A stretch of DNA of 64,000 nucleotides from JBBROS01 sp965260995 (GTDB taxonomy: Bacteria > Pseudomonadota > Alphaproteobacteria > Acetobacterales > Acetobacteraceae), in contig CBDHCD010000003.1 of NCBI GenBank assembly GCA_965260995.1, forward strand, positions 2,108,001-2,172,000, written 5' to 3'. The notes under the pieces were generated by a model. That model did not search any database. It was not told the DNA's origin and was given only the letters and a program-made list of their open reading frames with translations. Both the position numbers and the translations under genes were made by a program. Below are positions 8,383 to 16,774 of this stretch, one piece after another (positions within the stretch are counted from its first letter, which is position 1; each line of letters begins with the position of its first letter).

Positions 8383-8401
8383 ATTGGCAAGACTTGCCAA
8401 T
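8383..8401. promoter_or_regulatory. 19-bp perfect palindrome, candidate operator
   Basis: ATTGGCAAG-A-CTTGCCAAT is a perfect inverted repeat centred on 8392. It lies in the divergent space between the Lrp-type regulator (start 8345) and the ferredoxin oxidoreductase (start 8490). A dyad of this kind is a plausible site for a dimeric Lrp-family regulator; the assignment is inferred from position. Confidence 0.55.
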
Positions 8402-8410
8402 TCGGCGGTC

Positions 8411-8426
8411 ATTGTAGGCGCACAAT
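8411..8426. promoter_or_regulatory. second dyad, candidate regulator half-site pair
   Basis: ATTGT and ACAAT arms separated by 6 bases, 10 bases after the 19-bp palindrome. A related partial dyad beginning ATTGTGC lies at 8368. Lrp-family proteins often bind several phased sites, so the cluster may form one control region. Confidence 0.35.
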
Positions 8427-8489
8427 GGCAGCACCCGCCACCGGGTTGTGCGTTAAGATTCGTGGCCACCACCCGAATGAGGCCATGCC

Positions 8490-11400
8490 ATGGACGTGGG
8501 TTTCGCGCCGCCGCCTGCCGATCGGATCACGTTGGAAAGCCGCTACACCGAGTTCGACCGGCCGGTGCTGCTGTCCGGGGTGCAGGCGCTGGTGCGGGTG
8601 CTGCTGGAGCAGGCGCGGCTGGACCGCGCGGCGGGGCTGAACACGGGCGGGCTGGTGTCGGGGTATCGCGGGTCGCCGCTGGGGGGCGTGGACCAGGAGC
8701 TTTGGCGGCGGGAGGCGATGCTGGGGGCGGCCGGGGTGCGGTTCCAGCCGGGGCTGAACGAGGACCTGGCGGCGACGATGCTGTGGGGCAGCCAGCAGGT
8801 TGACACCTTTCCGGGCAAGACGGTCGATGGCGTGTTCGGCCTGTGGTACGGCAAGGGGCCGGGGGTGGACCGCAGCGCCGACGCGCTGCGCTGCGCCAAC
8901 ACGCTGGGGACGGCGCGGCACGGGGGCGTGCTGGCGGTGAGCGGCGACGACCACGCGGCGCACTCCTCGGTGTTCCCGCACCAGACGGACGGCATTTTCC
9001 AGTCGGTCGGCATCCCGGTGCTGGCGCCGGCGGACGTGCAGGACATCCTCGACTTCGGCCTGGCCGGGCTGGCGGCGTCGCGGTACAGCGGGCTCTGGGT
9101 CGGGCTCAAGACCATCGCCGAGACCGCCGAGCAGCACGGGCTGGCGACGGTGCCGAGCGAGCGCCGCTTCACGGCACCCGACTTCGCGTTGCCGCCGCAC
9201 GGGCTGAACCTCGATCCGGGGCTGCCCTGGCCGGCGCGGCGGCGGGAGCTGGAGCGGCGGGTGCTGCAGGAGCGGATGCCGGCGCTGCTGGCCTGGGCGC
9301 GGGCGAACCGGCTCGACCGGCTGACGCACGGCGGGGACGCGGCGACGGTGGGCGTCGTCACGGTCGGCAAGGCGCACCACGACGCGATGCACGCGCTGCG
9401 GCGGCTCGGGCTGGCGGAGCACCCGGGGATCGCGGTGTTCAAGGTCGGTCTGGCCTGGCCGCTGGAGGCCGAGGGGCTGCGGGCGTTCGCGCGGGGCAAG
9501 CGGGCGATCCTGGTGGTGGAGGAGAAGCGCTCGCTGGTCGAGATGCAGCTGCGCGACGCGCTGTATGACATGGCGGCGGACGCGCGGCCGGCGGTGCTGG
9601 GCAAGCGGGACGCGGCGGGGGCCGAGCTGCTGCCGGCGGTGATGGAGCTGTCGCCGGAGCTGCTGATGCGGGCGCTGGGGCGGGTGCTGCCGGGCTTGGG
9701 GATCGAGGCGGCGCCGTTCGAGGCGGCGGACGCGCCCGGCGGCGCGGCGGAGGCCGGGCTGCTGGCGCGGGGGCCGATGTTCTGCGCCGGGTGCCCGCAC
9801 AACGCGAGCACGCCGTTGCCGGAGGGCAGCCACGCGATGGCGGGGATCGGCTGCCACACGATGGCGGTGGTGACGAGCGAGGCGACGCGGACGTTCAGCC
9901 AGATGGGCGGCGAGGGCGTGCCGTGGGTGGGGCTCGAGCACTTCACCGACCTGCCGCACATGTTCGCCAACATGGGTGACGGGACCTACCAGCATTCGGG
10001 GCTGCTGGCGATCCGCCAGGCGGTCGCGGCCAAGGCGCGGATCACCTACAAGCTGCTCTACAACGACGCGGTGGCGATGACCGGGGGGCAGCCGGCGGAG
10101 GGCGGGCCGACCGTGCTGAGCATCGCGCACCAGTTGCACGCGGAGGGGGTGGGGCTGCTCGCGGTGGTGGCCGACGACCCGGCCCGCCTCCCCTCCCCCG
10201 CCGCGCTGCCGCCGGGCACCCTGCGGCACGGGCGGGATGAGCTGGACGCGGTGCAGCGGCGGATGCGCGAGCACGAGGGCGTGAGCGCCATCATCTACGA
10301 CCAGGTGTGCGCGACCGAGAAGCGGCGGCGGCGTAAGCGGGGCACGATGGCGGCGGCCGAGGTCAAGGTCGGCATCAACACCCGGGTGTGCGAGAACTGC
10401 GGCGACTGCACGGCGCAGTCCAACTGCATCGCCATCGAGCCGGTGGAGACCGAGTACGGCCGCAAGCGGCGGATCAGCCCGACGAGCTGCAACACCGACC
10501 TGTCCTGCCTCAAGGGGTTCTGCCCGAGCTTCGTCACCACCAGCGGGTCGGCGCCGGCGCAGGACCACGCCGCCGCCTGGCAGGCGCGGGAGGCCGGGCT
10601 GGCGGCGGGGCTGGCCGAGCCGGCGCTGCCGGGCCTGGCCCGGCCGTGGCGCGGGCTGTTCGCCGGCATCGGCGGCGGCGGCATCGTCACCTCCGGGGCG
10701 GTGTTGGCGATGGCGGCGCACCTGGAAGGGCGGGCGGTGAGCACGCTCGACTTCACCGGGCTCGCGCAGAAGAACGGGGCCGTCGTGTCGCACGTGCAGA
10801 TCGGGGCGGAGGGCGCGCTCGACGTGGTGCGCGTGCCGGTGGGCGCGGCGGACCTGCTGCTGGGGGCGGACCTGGCAGTGTCGGCGGACGGCGACGTGCT
10901 GGGGCGGTGCGCGGCGGGGGCGGCGGTGGTCGGCAACCTCGACCTGCAGGCCGGGGCGGCGTTCCTCAAGGACCGCGACCTGCGGGTGGACGCGGGGCTG
11001 CACCGCCGGGTGATCGAGCGGCGGACGGACCGGGCGCGGTCGCGCTACCTGCGGGGCAGCCAGGTGGCCGAGCGGCTGTTCGGCACGGCGCAGGCGGTGA
11101 ACACGGTGCTGCTCGGGATGGCCTGGCAACTGGGGCTCGTGCCGGTCGGGCGGGCGGCGCTGCTGCGGTCGATCCAGCTCAACGGCACGGCGGTGGCGAT
11201 GAACGAGCGGGCGTTCCTGTGGGGGCGGCTGCTGGCGGAGCGGCCGGGGCTGGCGGAGGAGATCATGGCGGACGGCGCGGCGCTGGCGGACGACCTGCCC
11301 AGCGTGGTGGCGCGCCGGGCGGAGGAGCTGGTGCGCTACCAGGGCGGGCGGCTGGCGCGGCGGTATCGCGCGCTGGTGGACTTGGCCCGGGCGCGGGAGG

Positions 11401-11921
11401 TGGCGGTCGCGGGCGCGGCCGGGGCGTTGACGCGGGCGGTGGCGGAAGGGGCGTTCCGGGCGTTCGCCTACAAGGACGAGTACGAGGTGGCGCGGCTGCA
11501 CGCCGAGGCGGAGTACGGGCCGGACCCGGTGTTTCACCTCGCGCCGCCCTTGATCACGCGCACCGACCCGGCCACGGGACGCAAGCGCAAGATCGGCGTG
11601 CCGGGATCGGTGGCGCTGCCGCTGTTCCGGGCGCTGCGGCACGGCAAGGCGCTGCGGGGGACGGTGCTCGACCCGTTCGGCTGGCAGCACGACCGGCGGC
11701 AGGAGCGGGCGTTCGCGCGGCAGTACGAGCAAGACGTGCGCGCCGTGCTGCCGAAGCTGCGGCCGGACACGATGGAGGCGGCGGTCGCGTTGGCGTCGTT
11801 GCCGATGGCGGTGCGCGGGTTCGGGCCGGTGAAGGCGGCGGGCTTGGCGGACGCCGGGCCGCAGCGGGCGGCGCTGCTGGCGCGGATCGAGGCCCCCGCG
11901 GTGGCGCTGGCGGCCGAATAG
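8490..11921 (+). CDS. indolepyruvate:ferredoxin oxidoreductase family protein (fused alpha/beta/gamma)
   Basis: Oxidative decarboxylation of a 2-oxoacid (aryl pyruvates or branched-chain oxoacids in the family) to an acyl-CoA with ferredoxin reduction, using thiamine diphosphate and Fe-S clusters. Domains in order: N-terminal pyrimidine-binding/alpha part (GLVSGYRGSPLGGVDQELW), TPP-binding part with FCAGCPHN (~431), GIGCHTM (~452) and MGDGTYQHSG (~495), a Cys-rich Fe-S stretch CENCGDCTAQSNC (~633) plus further Cys near 670, then the gamma domain from about residue 728 (GIGGGGIVTSGAVLA). At 1143 aa it has the usual size of the fused enzyme. Divergent from an Lrp-type regulator and followed by an acyl-CoA dehydrogenase, consistent with amino-acid breakdown. 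Confidence 0.92.
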   Translation: MDVGFAPPPADRITLESRYTEFDRPVLLSGVQALVRVLLEQARLDRAAGLNTGGLVSGYRGSPLGGVDQELWRREAMLGAAGVRFQPGLNEDLAATMLWGSQQVDTFPGKTVDGVFGLWYGKGPGVDRSADALRCANTLGTARHGGVLAVSGDDHAAHSSVFPHQTDGIFQSVGIPVLAPADVQDILDFGLAGLAASRYSGLWVGLKTIAETAEQHGLATVPSERRFTAPDFALPPHGLNLDPGLPWPARRRELERRVLQERMPALLAWARANRLDRLTHGGDAATVGVVTVGKAHHDAMHALRRLGLAEHPGIAVFKVGLAWPLEAEGLRAFARGKRAILVVEEKRSLVEMQLRDALYDMAADARPAVLGKRDAAGAELLPAVMELSPELLMRALGRVLPGLGIEAAPFEAADAPGGAAEAGLLARGPMFCAGCPHNASTPLPEGSHAMAGIGCHTMAVVTSEATRTFSQMGGEGVPWVGLEHFTDLPHMFANMGDGTYQHSGLLAIRQAVAAKARITYKLLYNDAVAMTGGQPAEGGPTVLSIAHQLHAEGVGLLAVVADDPARLPSPAALPPGTLRHGRDELDAVQRRMREHEGVSAIIYDQVCATEKRRRRKRGTMAAAEVKVGINTRVCENCGDCTAQSNCIAIEPVETEYGRKRRISPTSCNTDLSCLKGFCPSFVTTSGSAPAQDHAAAWQAREAGLAAGLAEPALPGLARPWRGLFAGIGGGGIVTSGAVLAMAAHLEGRAVSTLDFTGLAQKNGAVVSHVQIGAEGALDVVRVPVGAADLLLGADLAVSADGDVLGRCAAGAAVVGNLDLQAGAAFLKDRDLRVDAGLHRRVIERRTDRARSRYLRGSQVAERLFGTAQAVNTVLLGMAWQLGLVPVGRAALLRSIQLNGTAVAMNERAFLWGRLLAERPGLAEEIMADGAALADDLPSVVARRAEELVRYQGGRLARRYRALVDLARAREVAVAGAAGALTRAVAEGAFRAFAYKDEYEVARLHAEAEYGPDPVFHLAPPLITRTDPATGRKRKIGVPGSVALPLFRALRHGKALRGTVLDPFGWQHDRRQERAFARQYEQDVRAVLPKLRPDTMEAAVALASLPMAVRGFGPVKAAGLADAGPQRAALLARIEAPAVALAAE

Positions 11922-11960
11922 CCTATATCGGCAGGGATCAACCAAGCCTGGGAGGCGGCC

Positions 11961-13091
11961 ATGTTGGACACCACGGACCCGAACGCGCTGATCATCGACA
12001 CGGCGCGGCGCTTCGCGCAGGAGCGGCTGGCGCCGACGGCGGACGCGCGCGAGAAGGCGGGGCGGATCGAGCCGGAGATTATCCGCGCGATCGGCGAGAT
12101 GGGTTTCCTGGGGGCAACCAACAGCAGCGAGTGGGGCGGCAGCGAGATCCCCTACGAGACGTACGCGCAGGTGATCGAGGAGATCGCGGCCGGGGACGGC
12201 TCGGTCAGCACGATGGTCAGCGTCCACAACGCGCCGACCTGTGAGATCCTGGAGAAGTTCGGCACCCCGGCGCAGAAGGAGCGCTGGCTCAAGCCGATGG
12301 CGAGCGGCCAGGCGGTGGCGAGCTTCGGGCTGACGGAGAGCGGGGCCGGGTCGGACGCTTCGGGCATCCGCACCAAGGCGGAGCGGACCAACAGCGGCTA
12401 CGTGATCAACGGGTCGAAGCAGTTCATCTCCAACGCCAGCATCGGGCAGACGACGATCCTGTTCGCCGTCACCGACCCGTCGGCGGGCAAGAAGGGGATC
12501 AGCGCGTTCATCGTCGCCAACGACGCGCCGGGCTTCACGGTGGCGCGGGTGGAGCACAAGCTGGGGCAGAAGGCGTCCGACAGCTGCGCGCTGAGCTTCG
12601 ACGACCTGCAGGTCGATGACGACCAGCGGATCGGCGCCGAGGGGCAGGGCCTCAAGATCGCGCTCAGCACGCTGGAAAGCGGGCGGATCGGGATCGCGGC
12701 GCAGAGCGTGGGGATGGCGCGGGCGGCGCTCGACTACGCGGTGCAGTATGCCAAGGAGCGCAAGCAGTTCGGCAAGTCGATCCTGGAGCACCAGGCGGTG
12801 TCGTTCCGGCTGGTGGACGCCAAGACGCAGTTGGCGGCGGCGCGGGAGCTGACCTTGAAGGCGGCGCGGCTGAAGGACGCCGGGCAGCCGGCGCTGGAAG
12901 CGGCGGCGATGGCCAAGCTGTTCGCCAGCGAGGCGGCGGAGCGCATCTGCTCGGCGGCGATCCAGACGCTGGGCGGCTACGGGTGCCTGGCGGACTACCC
13001 GGTGGAGCGCATCTACCGCGACGTTCGGGTGTGCCAGATCTACGAGGGCACCTCGGACGTGCAGAAGATCATCCTGTCCCGGATGCTGTGA
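11961..13091 (+). CDS. acyl-CoA dehydrogenase (short-chain type)
   Basis: FAD enzyme that makes 2-enoyl-CoA from acyl-CoA and passes electrons to ETF. The 376-aa protein shows the signature FGLTESGAGSDASG, the FAD/substrate motif NGSKQFISNAS, and the catalytic Glu in the C-terminal IYEGTSDVQKIILSR. This pattern fits butyryl/isobutyryl-type dehydrogenases. It follows the ferredoxin oxidoreductase by 39 bases with GGAGGCGGCC before the ATG, so the two may act in sequence: oxoacid to acyl-CoA to enoyl-CoA (inference). The TGA overlaps the GTG of the next gene. Confidence 0.9.
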   Translation: MLDTTDPNALIIDTARRFAQERLAPTADAREKAGRIEPEIIRAIGEMGFLGATNSSEWGGSEIPYETYAQVIEEIAAGDGSVSTMVSVHNAPTCEILEKFGTPAQKERWLKPMASGQAVASFGLTESGAGSDASGIRTKAERTNSGYVINGSKQFISNASIGQTTILFAVTDPSAGKKGISAFIVANDAPGFTVARVEHKLGQKASDSCALSFDDLQVDDDQRIGAEGQGLKIALSTLESGRIGIAAQSVGMARAALDYAVQYAKERKQFGKSILEHQAVSFRLVDAKTQLAAARELTLKAARLKDAGQPALEAAAMAKLFASEAAERICSAAIQTLGGYGCLADYPVERIYRDVRVCQIYEGTSDVQKIILSRML

Positions 13092-13978
13092 CGCCGGCTG
13101 ACGGCCCCCTCCTTTCGGGGAAGGGGTGGTCTCGGCGGGCGCTGTTTGCCTTGCCGTTCGCGGGCGGCCCCGCCCTGGCGTGCGAGCCGGTGCGGGTGAC
13201 GACGGTGCCGTTGCGCTTGGTGGATGGCTTCCCGGTGGTGTCGGCCGGCGTCGCCGGACAGGCGGCGAGCTTTATACTCGACACTGGGGCGGAGGCGATG
13301 TTGGTGACGCCGGCGATGGCGGAGGCGTTGCGCCTGCCGCTGGCCGGGGTGGCACCGATCTACGGCACCGGCGGCCAGCAGGAGGCGCGGGTGGTGCTGC
13401 TGCCCGGCCTGCGCCTCGGGGGCGCGGCGATGCCGGACCAATTGTCGCCGGTGGCGCCGCTGCCGGTCGAGTTGCGGACGGACCCGCCGCTCGCCGGGCT
13501 GCTGGGAGCGGCGCTGCTATCGCGGTTCGACCTCGACCTGGACGTGCTGGGGCGGCGGGTGTCGTTGTGGTCGCCGGGGTGCGGCGCGCCGTTCGCGGGC
13601 ACGGCGCTGCCGTTGGAGGTGTCGCGCGGGGGGCGGCCCTACCTGGTGGTGCGGGTGAACGGGCGGCCGTTGCTGGCGCTGCTGGACACGGGGAGCCGGG
13701 CGACGCTGCTGGACGAGGCGGCGGCGCGGCGGCTCGGGGTGGGCGCGCCGGTCTCGGCCAACACGGCGCGGGGGGTGGACGGAGCGCGGCTGCCGTTGGA
13801 GCACACGCGGGTGATGCTCGGGCTGGGGGATGGGGGGGCGGCGCGGGAAACACCGGTGAGCGTGACGCCGTTGCGGCTGGACCGGGGGGAAATGCTGCTG
13901 GGATTGGACGTGCTGGGGCGGGGGCGGGTTTGGGTCGGGTATGGACGGGGAGAAATACGGTTTAAAGAATATAAATAG
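13088..13978 (+). CDS. secreted retropepsin-like aspartic protease with two DTG motifs
   Basis: A 296-aa protein with two copies of a retropepsin-type half: FILDTGAEAMLV (about residue 60) and ALLDTGSRATLLD (about 200). Each DTG could give one catalytic Asp, so a single chain may form the active site as in pepsin. The N-terminus carries SRRALFALPFAGGPALA before CEP, a signal peptide with an Arg pair. GTG 13088 overlaps the stop of the dehydrogenase (GTGA); no other start precedes the signal. Bacterial aspartyl proteases of this group are usually periplasmic; the substrate is unknown. Pairing with a CoA dehydrogenase is unexplained. Confidence 0.75.
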   Translation: MTPADGPLLSGKGWSRRALFALPFAGGPALACEPVRVTTVPLRLVDGFPVVSAGVAGQAASFILDTGAEAMLVTPAMAEALRLPLAGVAPIYGTGGQQEARVVLLPGLRLGGAAMPDQLSPVAPLPVELRTDPPLAGLLGAALLSRFDLDLDVLGRRVSLWSPGCGAPFAGTALPLEVSRGGRPYLVVRVNGRPLLALLDTGSRATLLDEAAARRLGVGAPVSANTARGVDGARLPLEHTRVMLGLGDGGAARETPVSVTPLRLDRGEMLLGLDVLGRGRVWVGYGRGEIRFKEYK

Positions 13979-14179
13979 AGAATAAATTCTTACCGATCCG
14001 ATGTTGCGCTTGCAGATAAAACAACGTGTTTTTTTAAACAAAATGATGGCCAAATTTTTGTTTATTCCCTCAAAAAAATAATTTTTCTAGATAAAAGAGA
14101 TTGCGATTGCGATGGGAACTCAGTTGACCGAGCTACTCACATGTGTTTGTGTTGCATTGATAATAGAAATGTAAAATCT
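13979..14179. other. AT-rich intergenic region, left edge of a foreign island
   Basis: Composition changes abruptly to AT-rich just before the protease stop. No gene is visible. Before the IS inserted, this stretch was directly upstream of the gene now at 15400, so it probably holds that gene's original promoter; TTGACC (14124-14129) and AT-rich hexamers such as TAAAAT (14172-14177) are present but not convincingly spaced. Confidence 0.5.
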
Positions 14180-14189
14180 GTGGTAAGGT
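14180..14189. repeat. left 10-bp target-site duplication of the IS4-like element
   Basis: GTGGTAAGGT directly before the left terminal repeat; the identical 10 bases follow the right end at 15390-15399. Length fits IS4-family duplications. Confidence 0.9.
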
Positions 14190-15389
14190 CTCACCACCTA
14201 TCAGTTTCGGCCCCGAGTGGTTGACGGTCCGACCTGTGGTGTGATGAAGGCCCAATCCTAGACGGATTGGGTGTTTGGATGGGCGGGATCGAGCATGTGG
14301 CCGGGAGCATCAGCGTGGTGCTGCATGAGCGGCTGCCCTGGCAGCGCAAGACGCAGCGGGAGAACTTGGCGCTTCTGGTTGCGACCATGCTGAGCGAGCG
14401 CAGCGCCAACCTGATGTCGCTGGCGGCCGCCCTGCCGCGTCAGCCGGACCGGATCGACATGCGCTACCAGTGGATCGTGCGCGTGCTGGCGAACCCGCTG
14501 ATCGAGTGCGATGCGGTGATGCTGGCGTTCGCACGCGAGGTGTTGGCGCGGGCGCAGGCCGAAGCGGGGCCAGGCGAGCGGGTGGACCTGATCTTGGATC
14601 AGAGCCGGGCGTCCGAGCGGCATCAGATCCTCATGCTGGCCCTGCGCTGGGGTGAGCGCGCCTTGCCGCTGGCTTGGCGGGTGGAGGAGACCGAGGGTGC
14701 CATTGGCTTTGGCGTGCAGAAAGGCTTGCTCGACACCGTAGTGGCTTGGTTGCCTGAAGAGGCTCGTGTGCGGTTGCTGGGCGACCGGTTCTACGGCACG
14801 CCCGCGCTGATCGGCCACTGCCAGGTGCTGGGCTGGGACTACCGGCTGCGGCTGAAGGGCAACCTGCATCTATGGATCGACGGTGCCGACGCAGGGCCGG
14901 TCGAGCGCCTGGCCCGGGACACGCCCTATCTGACGGAAGTGGAATTGACCGCGCGCCGGGTGCGCACCAACGTCGGCCTTATCCAGGACCCTGGCCACGA
15001 GGAGCCCTGGATCGTCGCCATGTCCGAGGCCCCGGGCTACCTCACCACGCTCGACTACGCCCGGCGCTGGGGCATTGAGCCAATGTTCTCCGACTTCAAA
15101 ACGCGTGGCTTCGGCCTGGAAGACAGCCAGATCCGCTTCCCCGACCGGCTGGCCAGGCTCATCCTGGTCATGGCGCTGGCACTCTACTTCGCCGTGTCCA
15201 CAGGACAATGGGATGCGGTCCATCATGCCACGCCTGCCGAACGCAGACGCCCGGAACAACAGCCGAAGAACGTCCTGCGCAGCATGACGTCGTGGTTCAC
15301 GCGCGGCCTACGGCGCATCGCAAACCTGCTCCAAACCCTTCAGCCCATCCCACAACTTTGGAGTGTTCCAGCAACTGATAGGTGGTGAG
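14190..15389 (+). mobile_element. complete IS4-family insertion sequence, 1200 bp
   Basis: Both ends carry a perfect 17-bp terminal inverted repeat: CTCACCACCTATCAGTT at 14190-14206 and AACTGATAGGTGGTGAG at 15373-15389. A 10-bp direct repeat flanks the element. One intact transposase fills it, with its stop inside the right repeat. The intact repeats and exact duplication indicate recent insertion. The right end lies 10 bases before the ATG of the AT-rich gene at 15400. Confidence 0.95.
14279..15388 (+). CDS. IS4 family transposase
   Basis: DDE transposase of 369 aa from ATG 14279 (a TTG four codons earlier is possible). The catalytic acids appear as VDLILDQS, LLGDRFYG and RRWGIEPMF. The IS4-family signature Y-x2-R-x3-E-x6-K is exact in YARRWGIEPMFSDFKTRGF, with the catalytic Glu inside it. 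No frameshift or internal stop is visible, so the element is probably active. The stop TGA lies within the right terminal repeat. Confidence 0.93.
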   Translation: MGGIEHVAGSISVVLHERLPWQRKTQRENLALLVATMLSERSANLMSLAAALPRQPDRIDMRYQWIVRVLANPLIECDAVMLAFAREVLARAQAEAGPGERVDLILDQSRASERHQILMLALRWGERALPLAWRVEETEGAIGFGVQKGLLDTVVAWLPEEARVRLLGDRFYGTPALIGHCQVLGWDYRLRLKGNLHLWIDGADAGPVERLARDTPYLTEVELTARRVRTNVGLIQDPGHEEPWIVAMSEAPGYLTTLDYARRWGIEPMFSDFKTRGFGLEDSQIRFPDRLARLILVMALALYFAVSTGQWDAVHHATPAERRRPEQQPKNVLRSMTSWFTRGLRRIANLLQTLQPIPQLWSVPATDRW

Positions 15390-15399
15390 GTGGTAAGGT
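15390..15399. repeat. right 10-bp target-site duplication of the IS4-like element
   Basis: GTGGTAAGGT, identical to 14180-14189 and directly followed by the ATG at 15400. The purine-rich GGTAAGGT part is the probable ribosome-binding site of that gene, so the insertion kept a copy of it. Confidence 0.88.
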
Positions 15400-16737
15400 A
15401 TGAATTCAATTCCTATGACCGTTCTGGTTCCACCGACGACAGCAGTTTCGCTACCGCCCGTAGCGGATAAAATATCCACGATGCTAACCGAGCTTACAGC
15501 CGCGCTTGGCGTAAACCGCACAGTCTTGGCAGCAGATCATCAGATTGAGCATGCTTGGTCAAATCTTCCTCGACAACTTTCACGTATTCCTATTCAGCAT
15601 CGTAACGATATTCTTGTCCGAATGTGTGTTGCAGTAGCGGCAGGATTGTTCGACAGTGCTATAAATTATGCCTGGAATGCTGCTATTATGGAGCTGCGCA
15701 ACAAAGTTCGCCGATTTGGATTAAATGTAATACCGCAAATTATTAACAAGTATTTTGATGAGGAAACATTAATTGAGTTAAGGGACGTCGATTTATTACA
15801 ACTATGCCTAAAGTTAAACTTAATATCCGAAGAGGGATGTTTTCTCTTAGATCAATGCCGTGATATACGTAACAACTTTTCTGCTGCTCATCCAACTGTA
15901 AGTACATTGGACGAAGATGAGTTTCTATCTTTTCTTAACAGAGTTGGTAAGCATGCTTTAGCAAATGAACAGAATCCTCGTGGTGTTGACATACAAGCTT
16001 TTATCGCAGCAGTAAAATCTGCTCGCTTTAATGAAATCCAATTTAACACATGGCGTAATCGGGTTGAAAATACTTTTGATGCTCAACGTGAGCTTCTTTT
16101 TGGCACATTACATGGTATATTCTGCGATCCAAGTTCTGGTGAAGAAGCACGAGTAAATGCCTTACGCGTGTGCGAGGCGCTCACACCGATAATGACGCCG
16201 AAAGCGCGATCCGATTTGGTTAGCCGCCATCAAGATTATAAAGCCAAAGGTGATGAACCTAGACATAAAGCTTCTCAACAGTTTTTTGAGCGTCTTGGAT
16301 TTTTAGCACTTTTAGGTGATACTGAACTCCACAGTGTTATACTATCAGCAGCAACTAATCTTCTCTCTGTTCATAACGCTATTAATAATTTCTATAACGA
16401 GCCTCCGTTTGCGGACCGTTTGGCTGGCTTAGCCACTCAAAACAGAATTCCTGAATCGGCACAGCATGATTTTGTAGAGGCAGTTATTACGTGCGCAACT
16501 GGAAATCGATATGGTGTTTCTAACATCGCAATGCCGACTTACGAGAAGCTCATCCGGTCATTTTCACCCGCTGAAATACGAATTATGCTTGAATTGCCAA
16601 ACAAATCCAATGTTTTAGCCAATCGCGTTAGTAGTTTTCCAAAATGCAAGCGCCAATTTGAACATCTTGTTGCTATGATTGATGAGTCTAGCGTCCCAAC
16701 TCCCGCTCGATCCAGTTTTGAAAAATGGAAAACTTAG
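15400..16737 (+). CDS. AT-rich foreign gene with HEPN-like R-x6-H motif, possible defence effector
   Basis: A 445-aa protein I cannot name. Codon use is AT-rich (many codons end in A or T), unlike every neighbour, which points to horizontal transfer. There is no signal peptide or membrane helix. Residues ~86-190 form a helical region; CRDIRNNFSAAHP includes R157-N-N...H164, an R-x6-H arrangement with Asn after Arg as in HEPN ribonucleases. Such nucleases are common in toxin-antitoxin and abortive-infection systems. The rest (~190-445) looks all-helical and unassigned. The IS4-like element sits immediately upstream and separates it from its former promoter, so its expression is uncertain. The HEPN assignment rests on one motif plus helical context and should be treated as a hypothesis. 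Confidence 0.6.
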   Translation: MNSIPMTVLVPPTTAVSLPPVADKISTMLTELTAALGVNRTVLAADHQIEHAWSNLPRQLSRIPIQHRNDILVRMCVAVAAGLFDSAINYAWNAAIMELRNKVRRFGLNVIPQIINKYFDEETLIELRDVDLLQLCLKLNLISEEGCFLLDQCRDIRNNFSAAHPTVSTLDEDEFLSFLNRVGKHALANEQNPRGVDIQAFIAAVKSARFNEIQFNTWRNRVENTFDAQRELLFGTLHGIFCDPSSGEEARVNALRVCEALTPIMTPKARSDLVSRHQDYKAKGDEPRHKASQQFFERLGFLALLGDTELHSVILSAATNLLSVHNAINNFYNEPPFADRLAGLATQNRIPESAQHDFVEAVITCATGNRYGVSNIAMPTYEKLIRSFSPAEIRIMLELPNKSNVLANRVSSFPKCKRQFEHLVAMIDESSVPTPARSSFEKWKT

Positions 16738-16774
16738 TTCCTCTCATGTGTTTTTTGGTAGAATGTGGGACTGA

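Noticed and set aside
8409..12791. A 1460-residue open frame on the minus strand opposite the ferredoxin oxidoreductase and dehydrogenase
   Set aside because: Arg/Pro/His/Gln-rich low-complexity translation typical of the antisense of a GC-rich gene; the plus-strand genes have clear families.
14018..14035. AAAACA-ACG-TGTTTT followed by T's, terminator-like
   Set aside because: The stem is nearly all A-T and only 6 bp, expected by chance in this AT-rich stretch.
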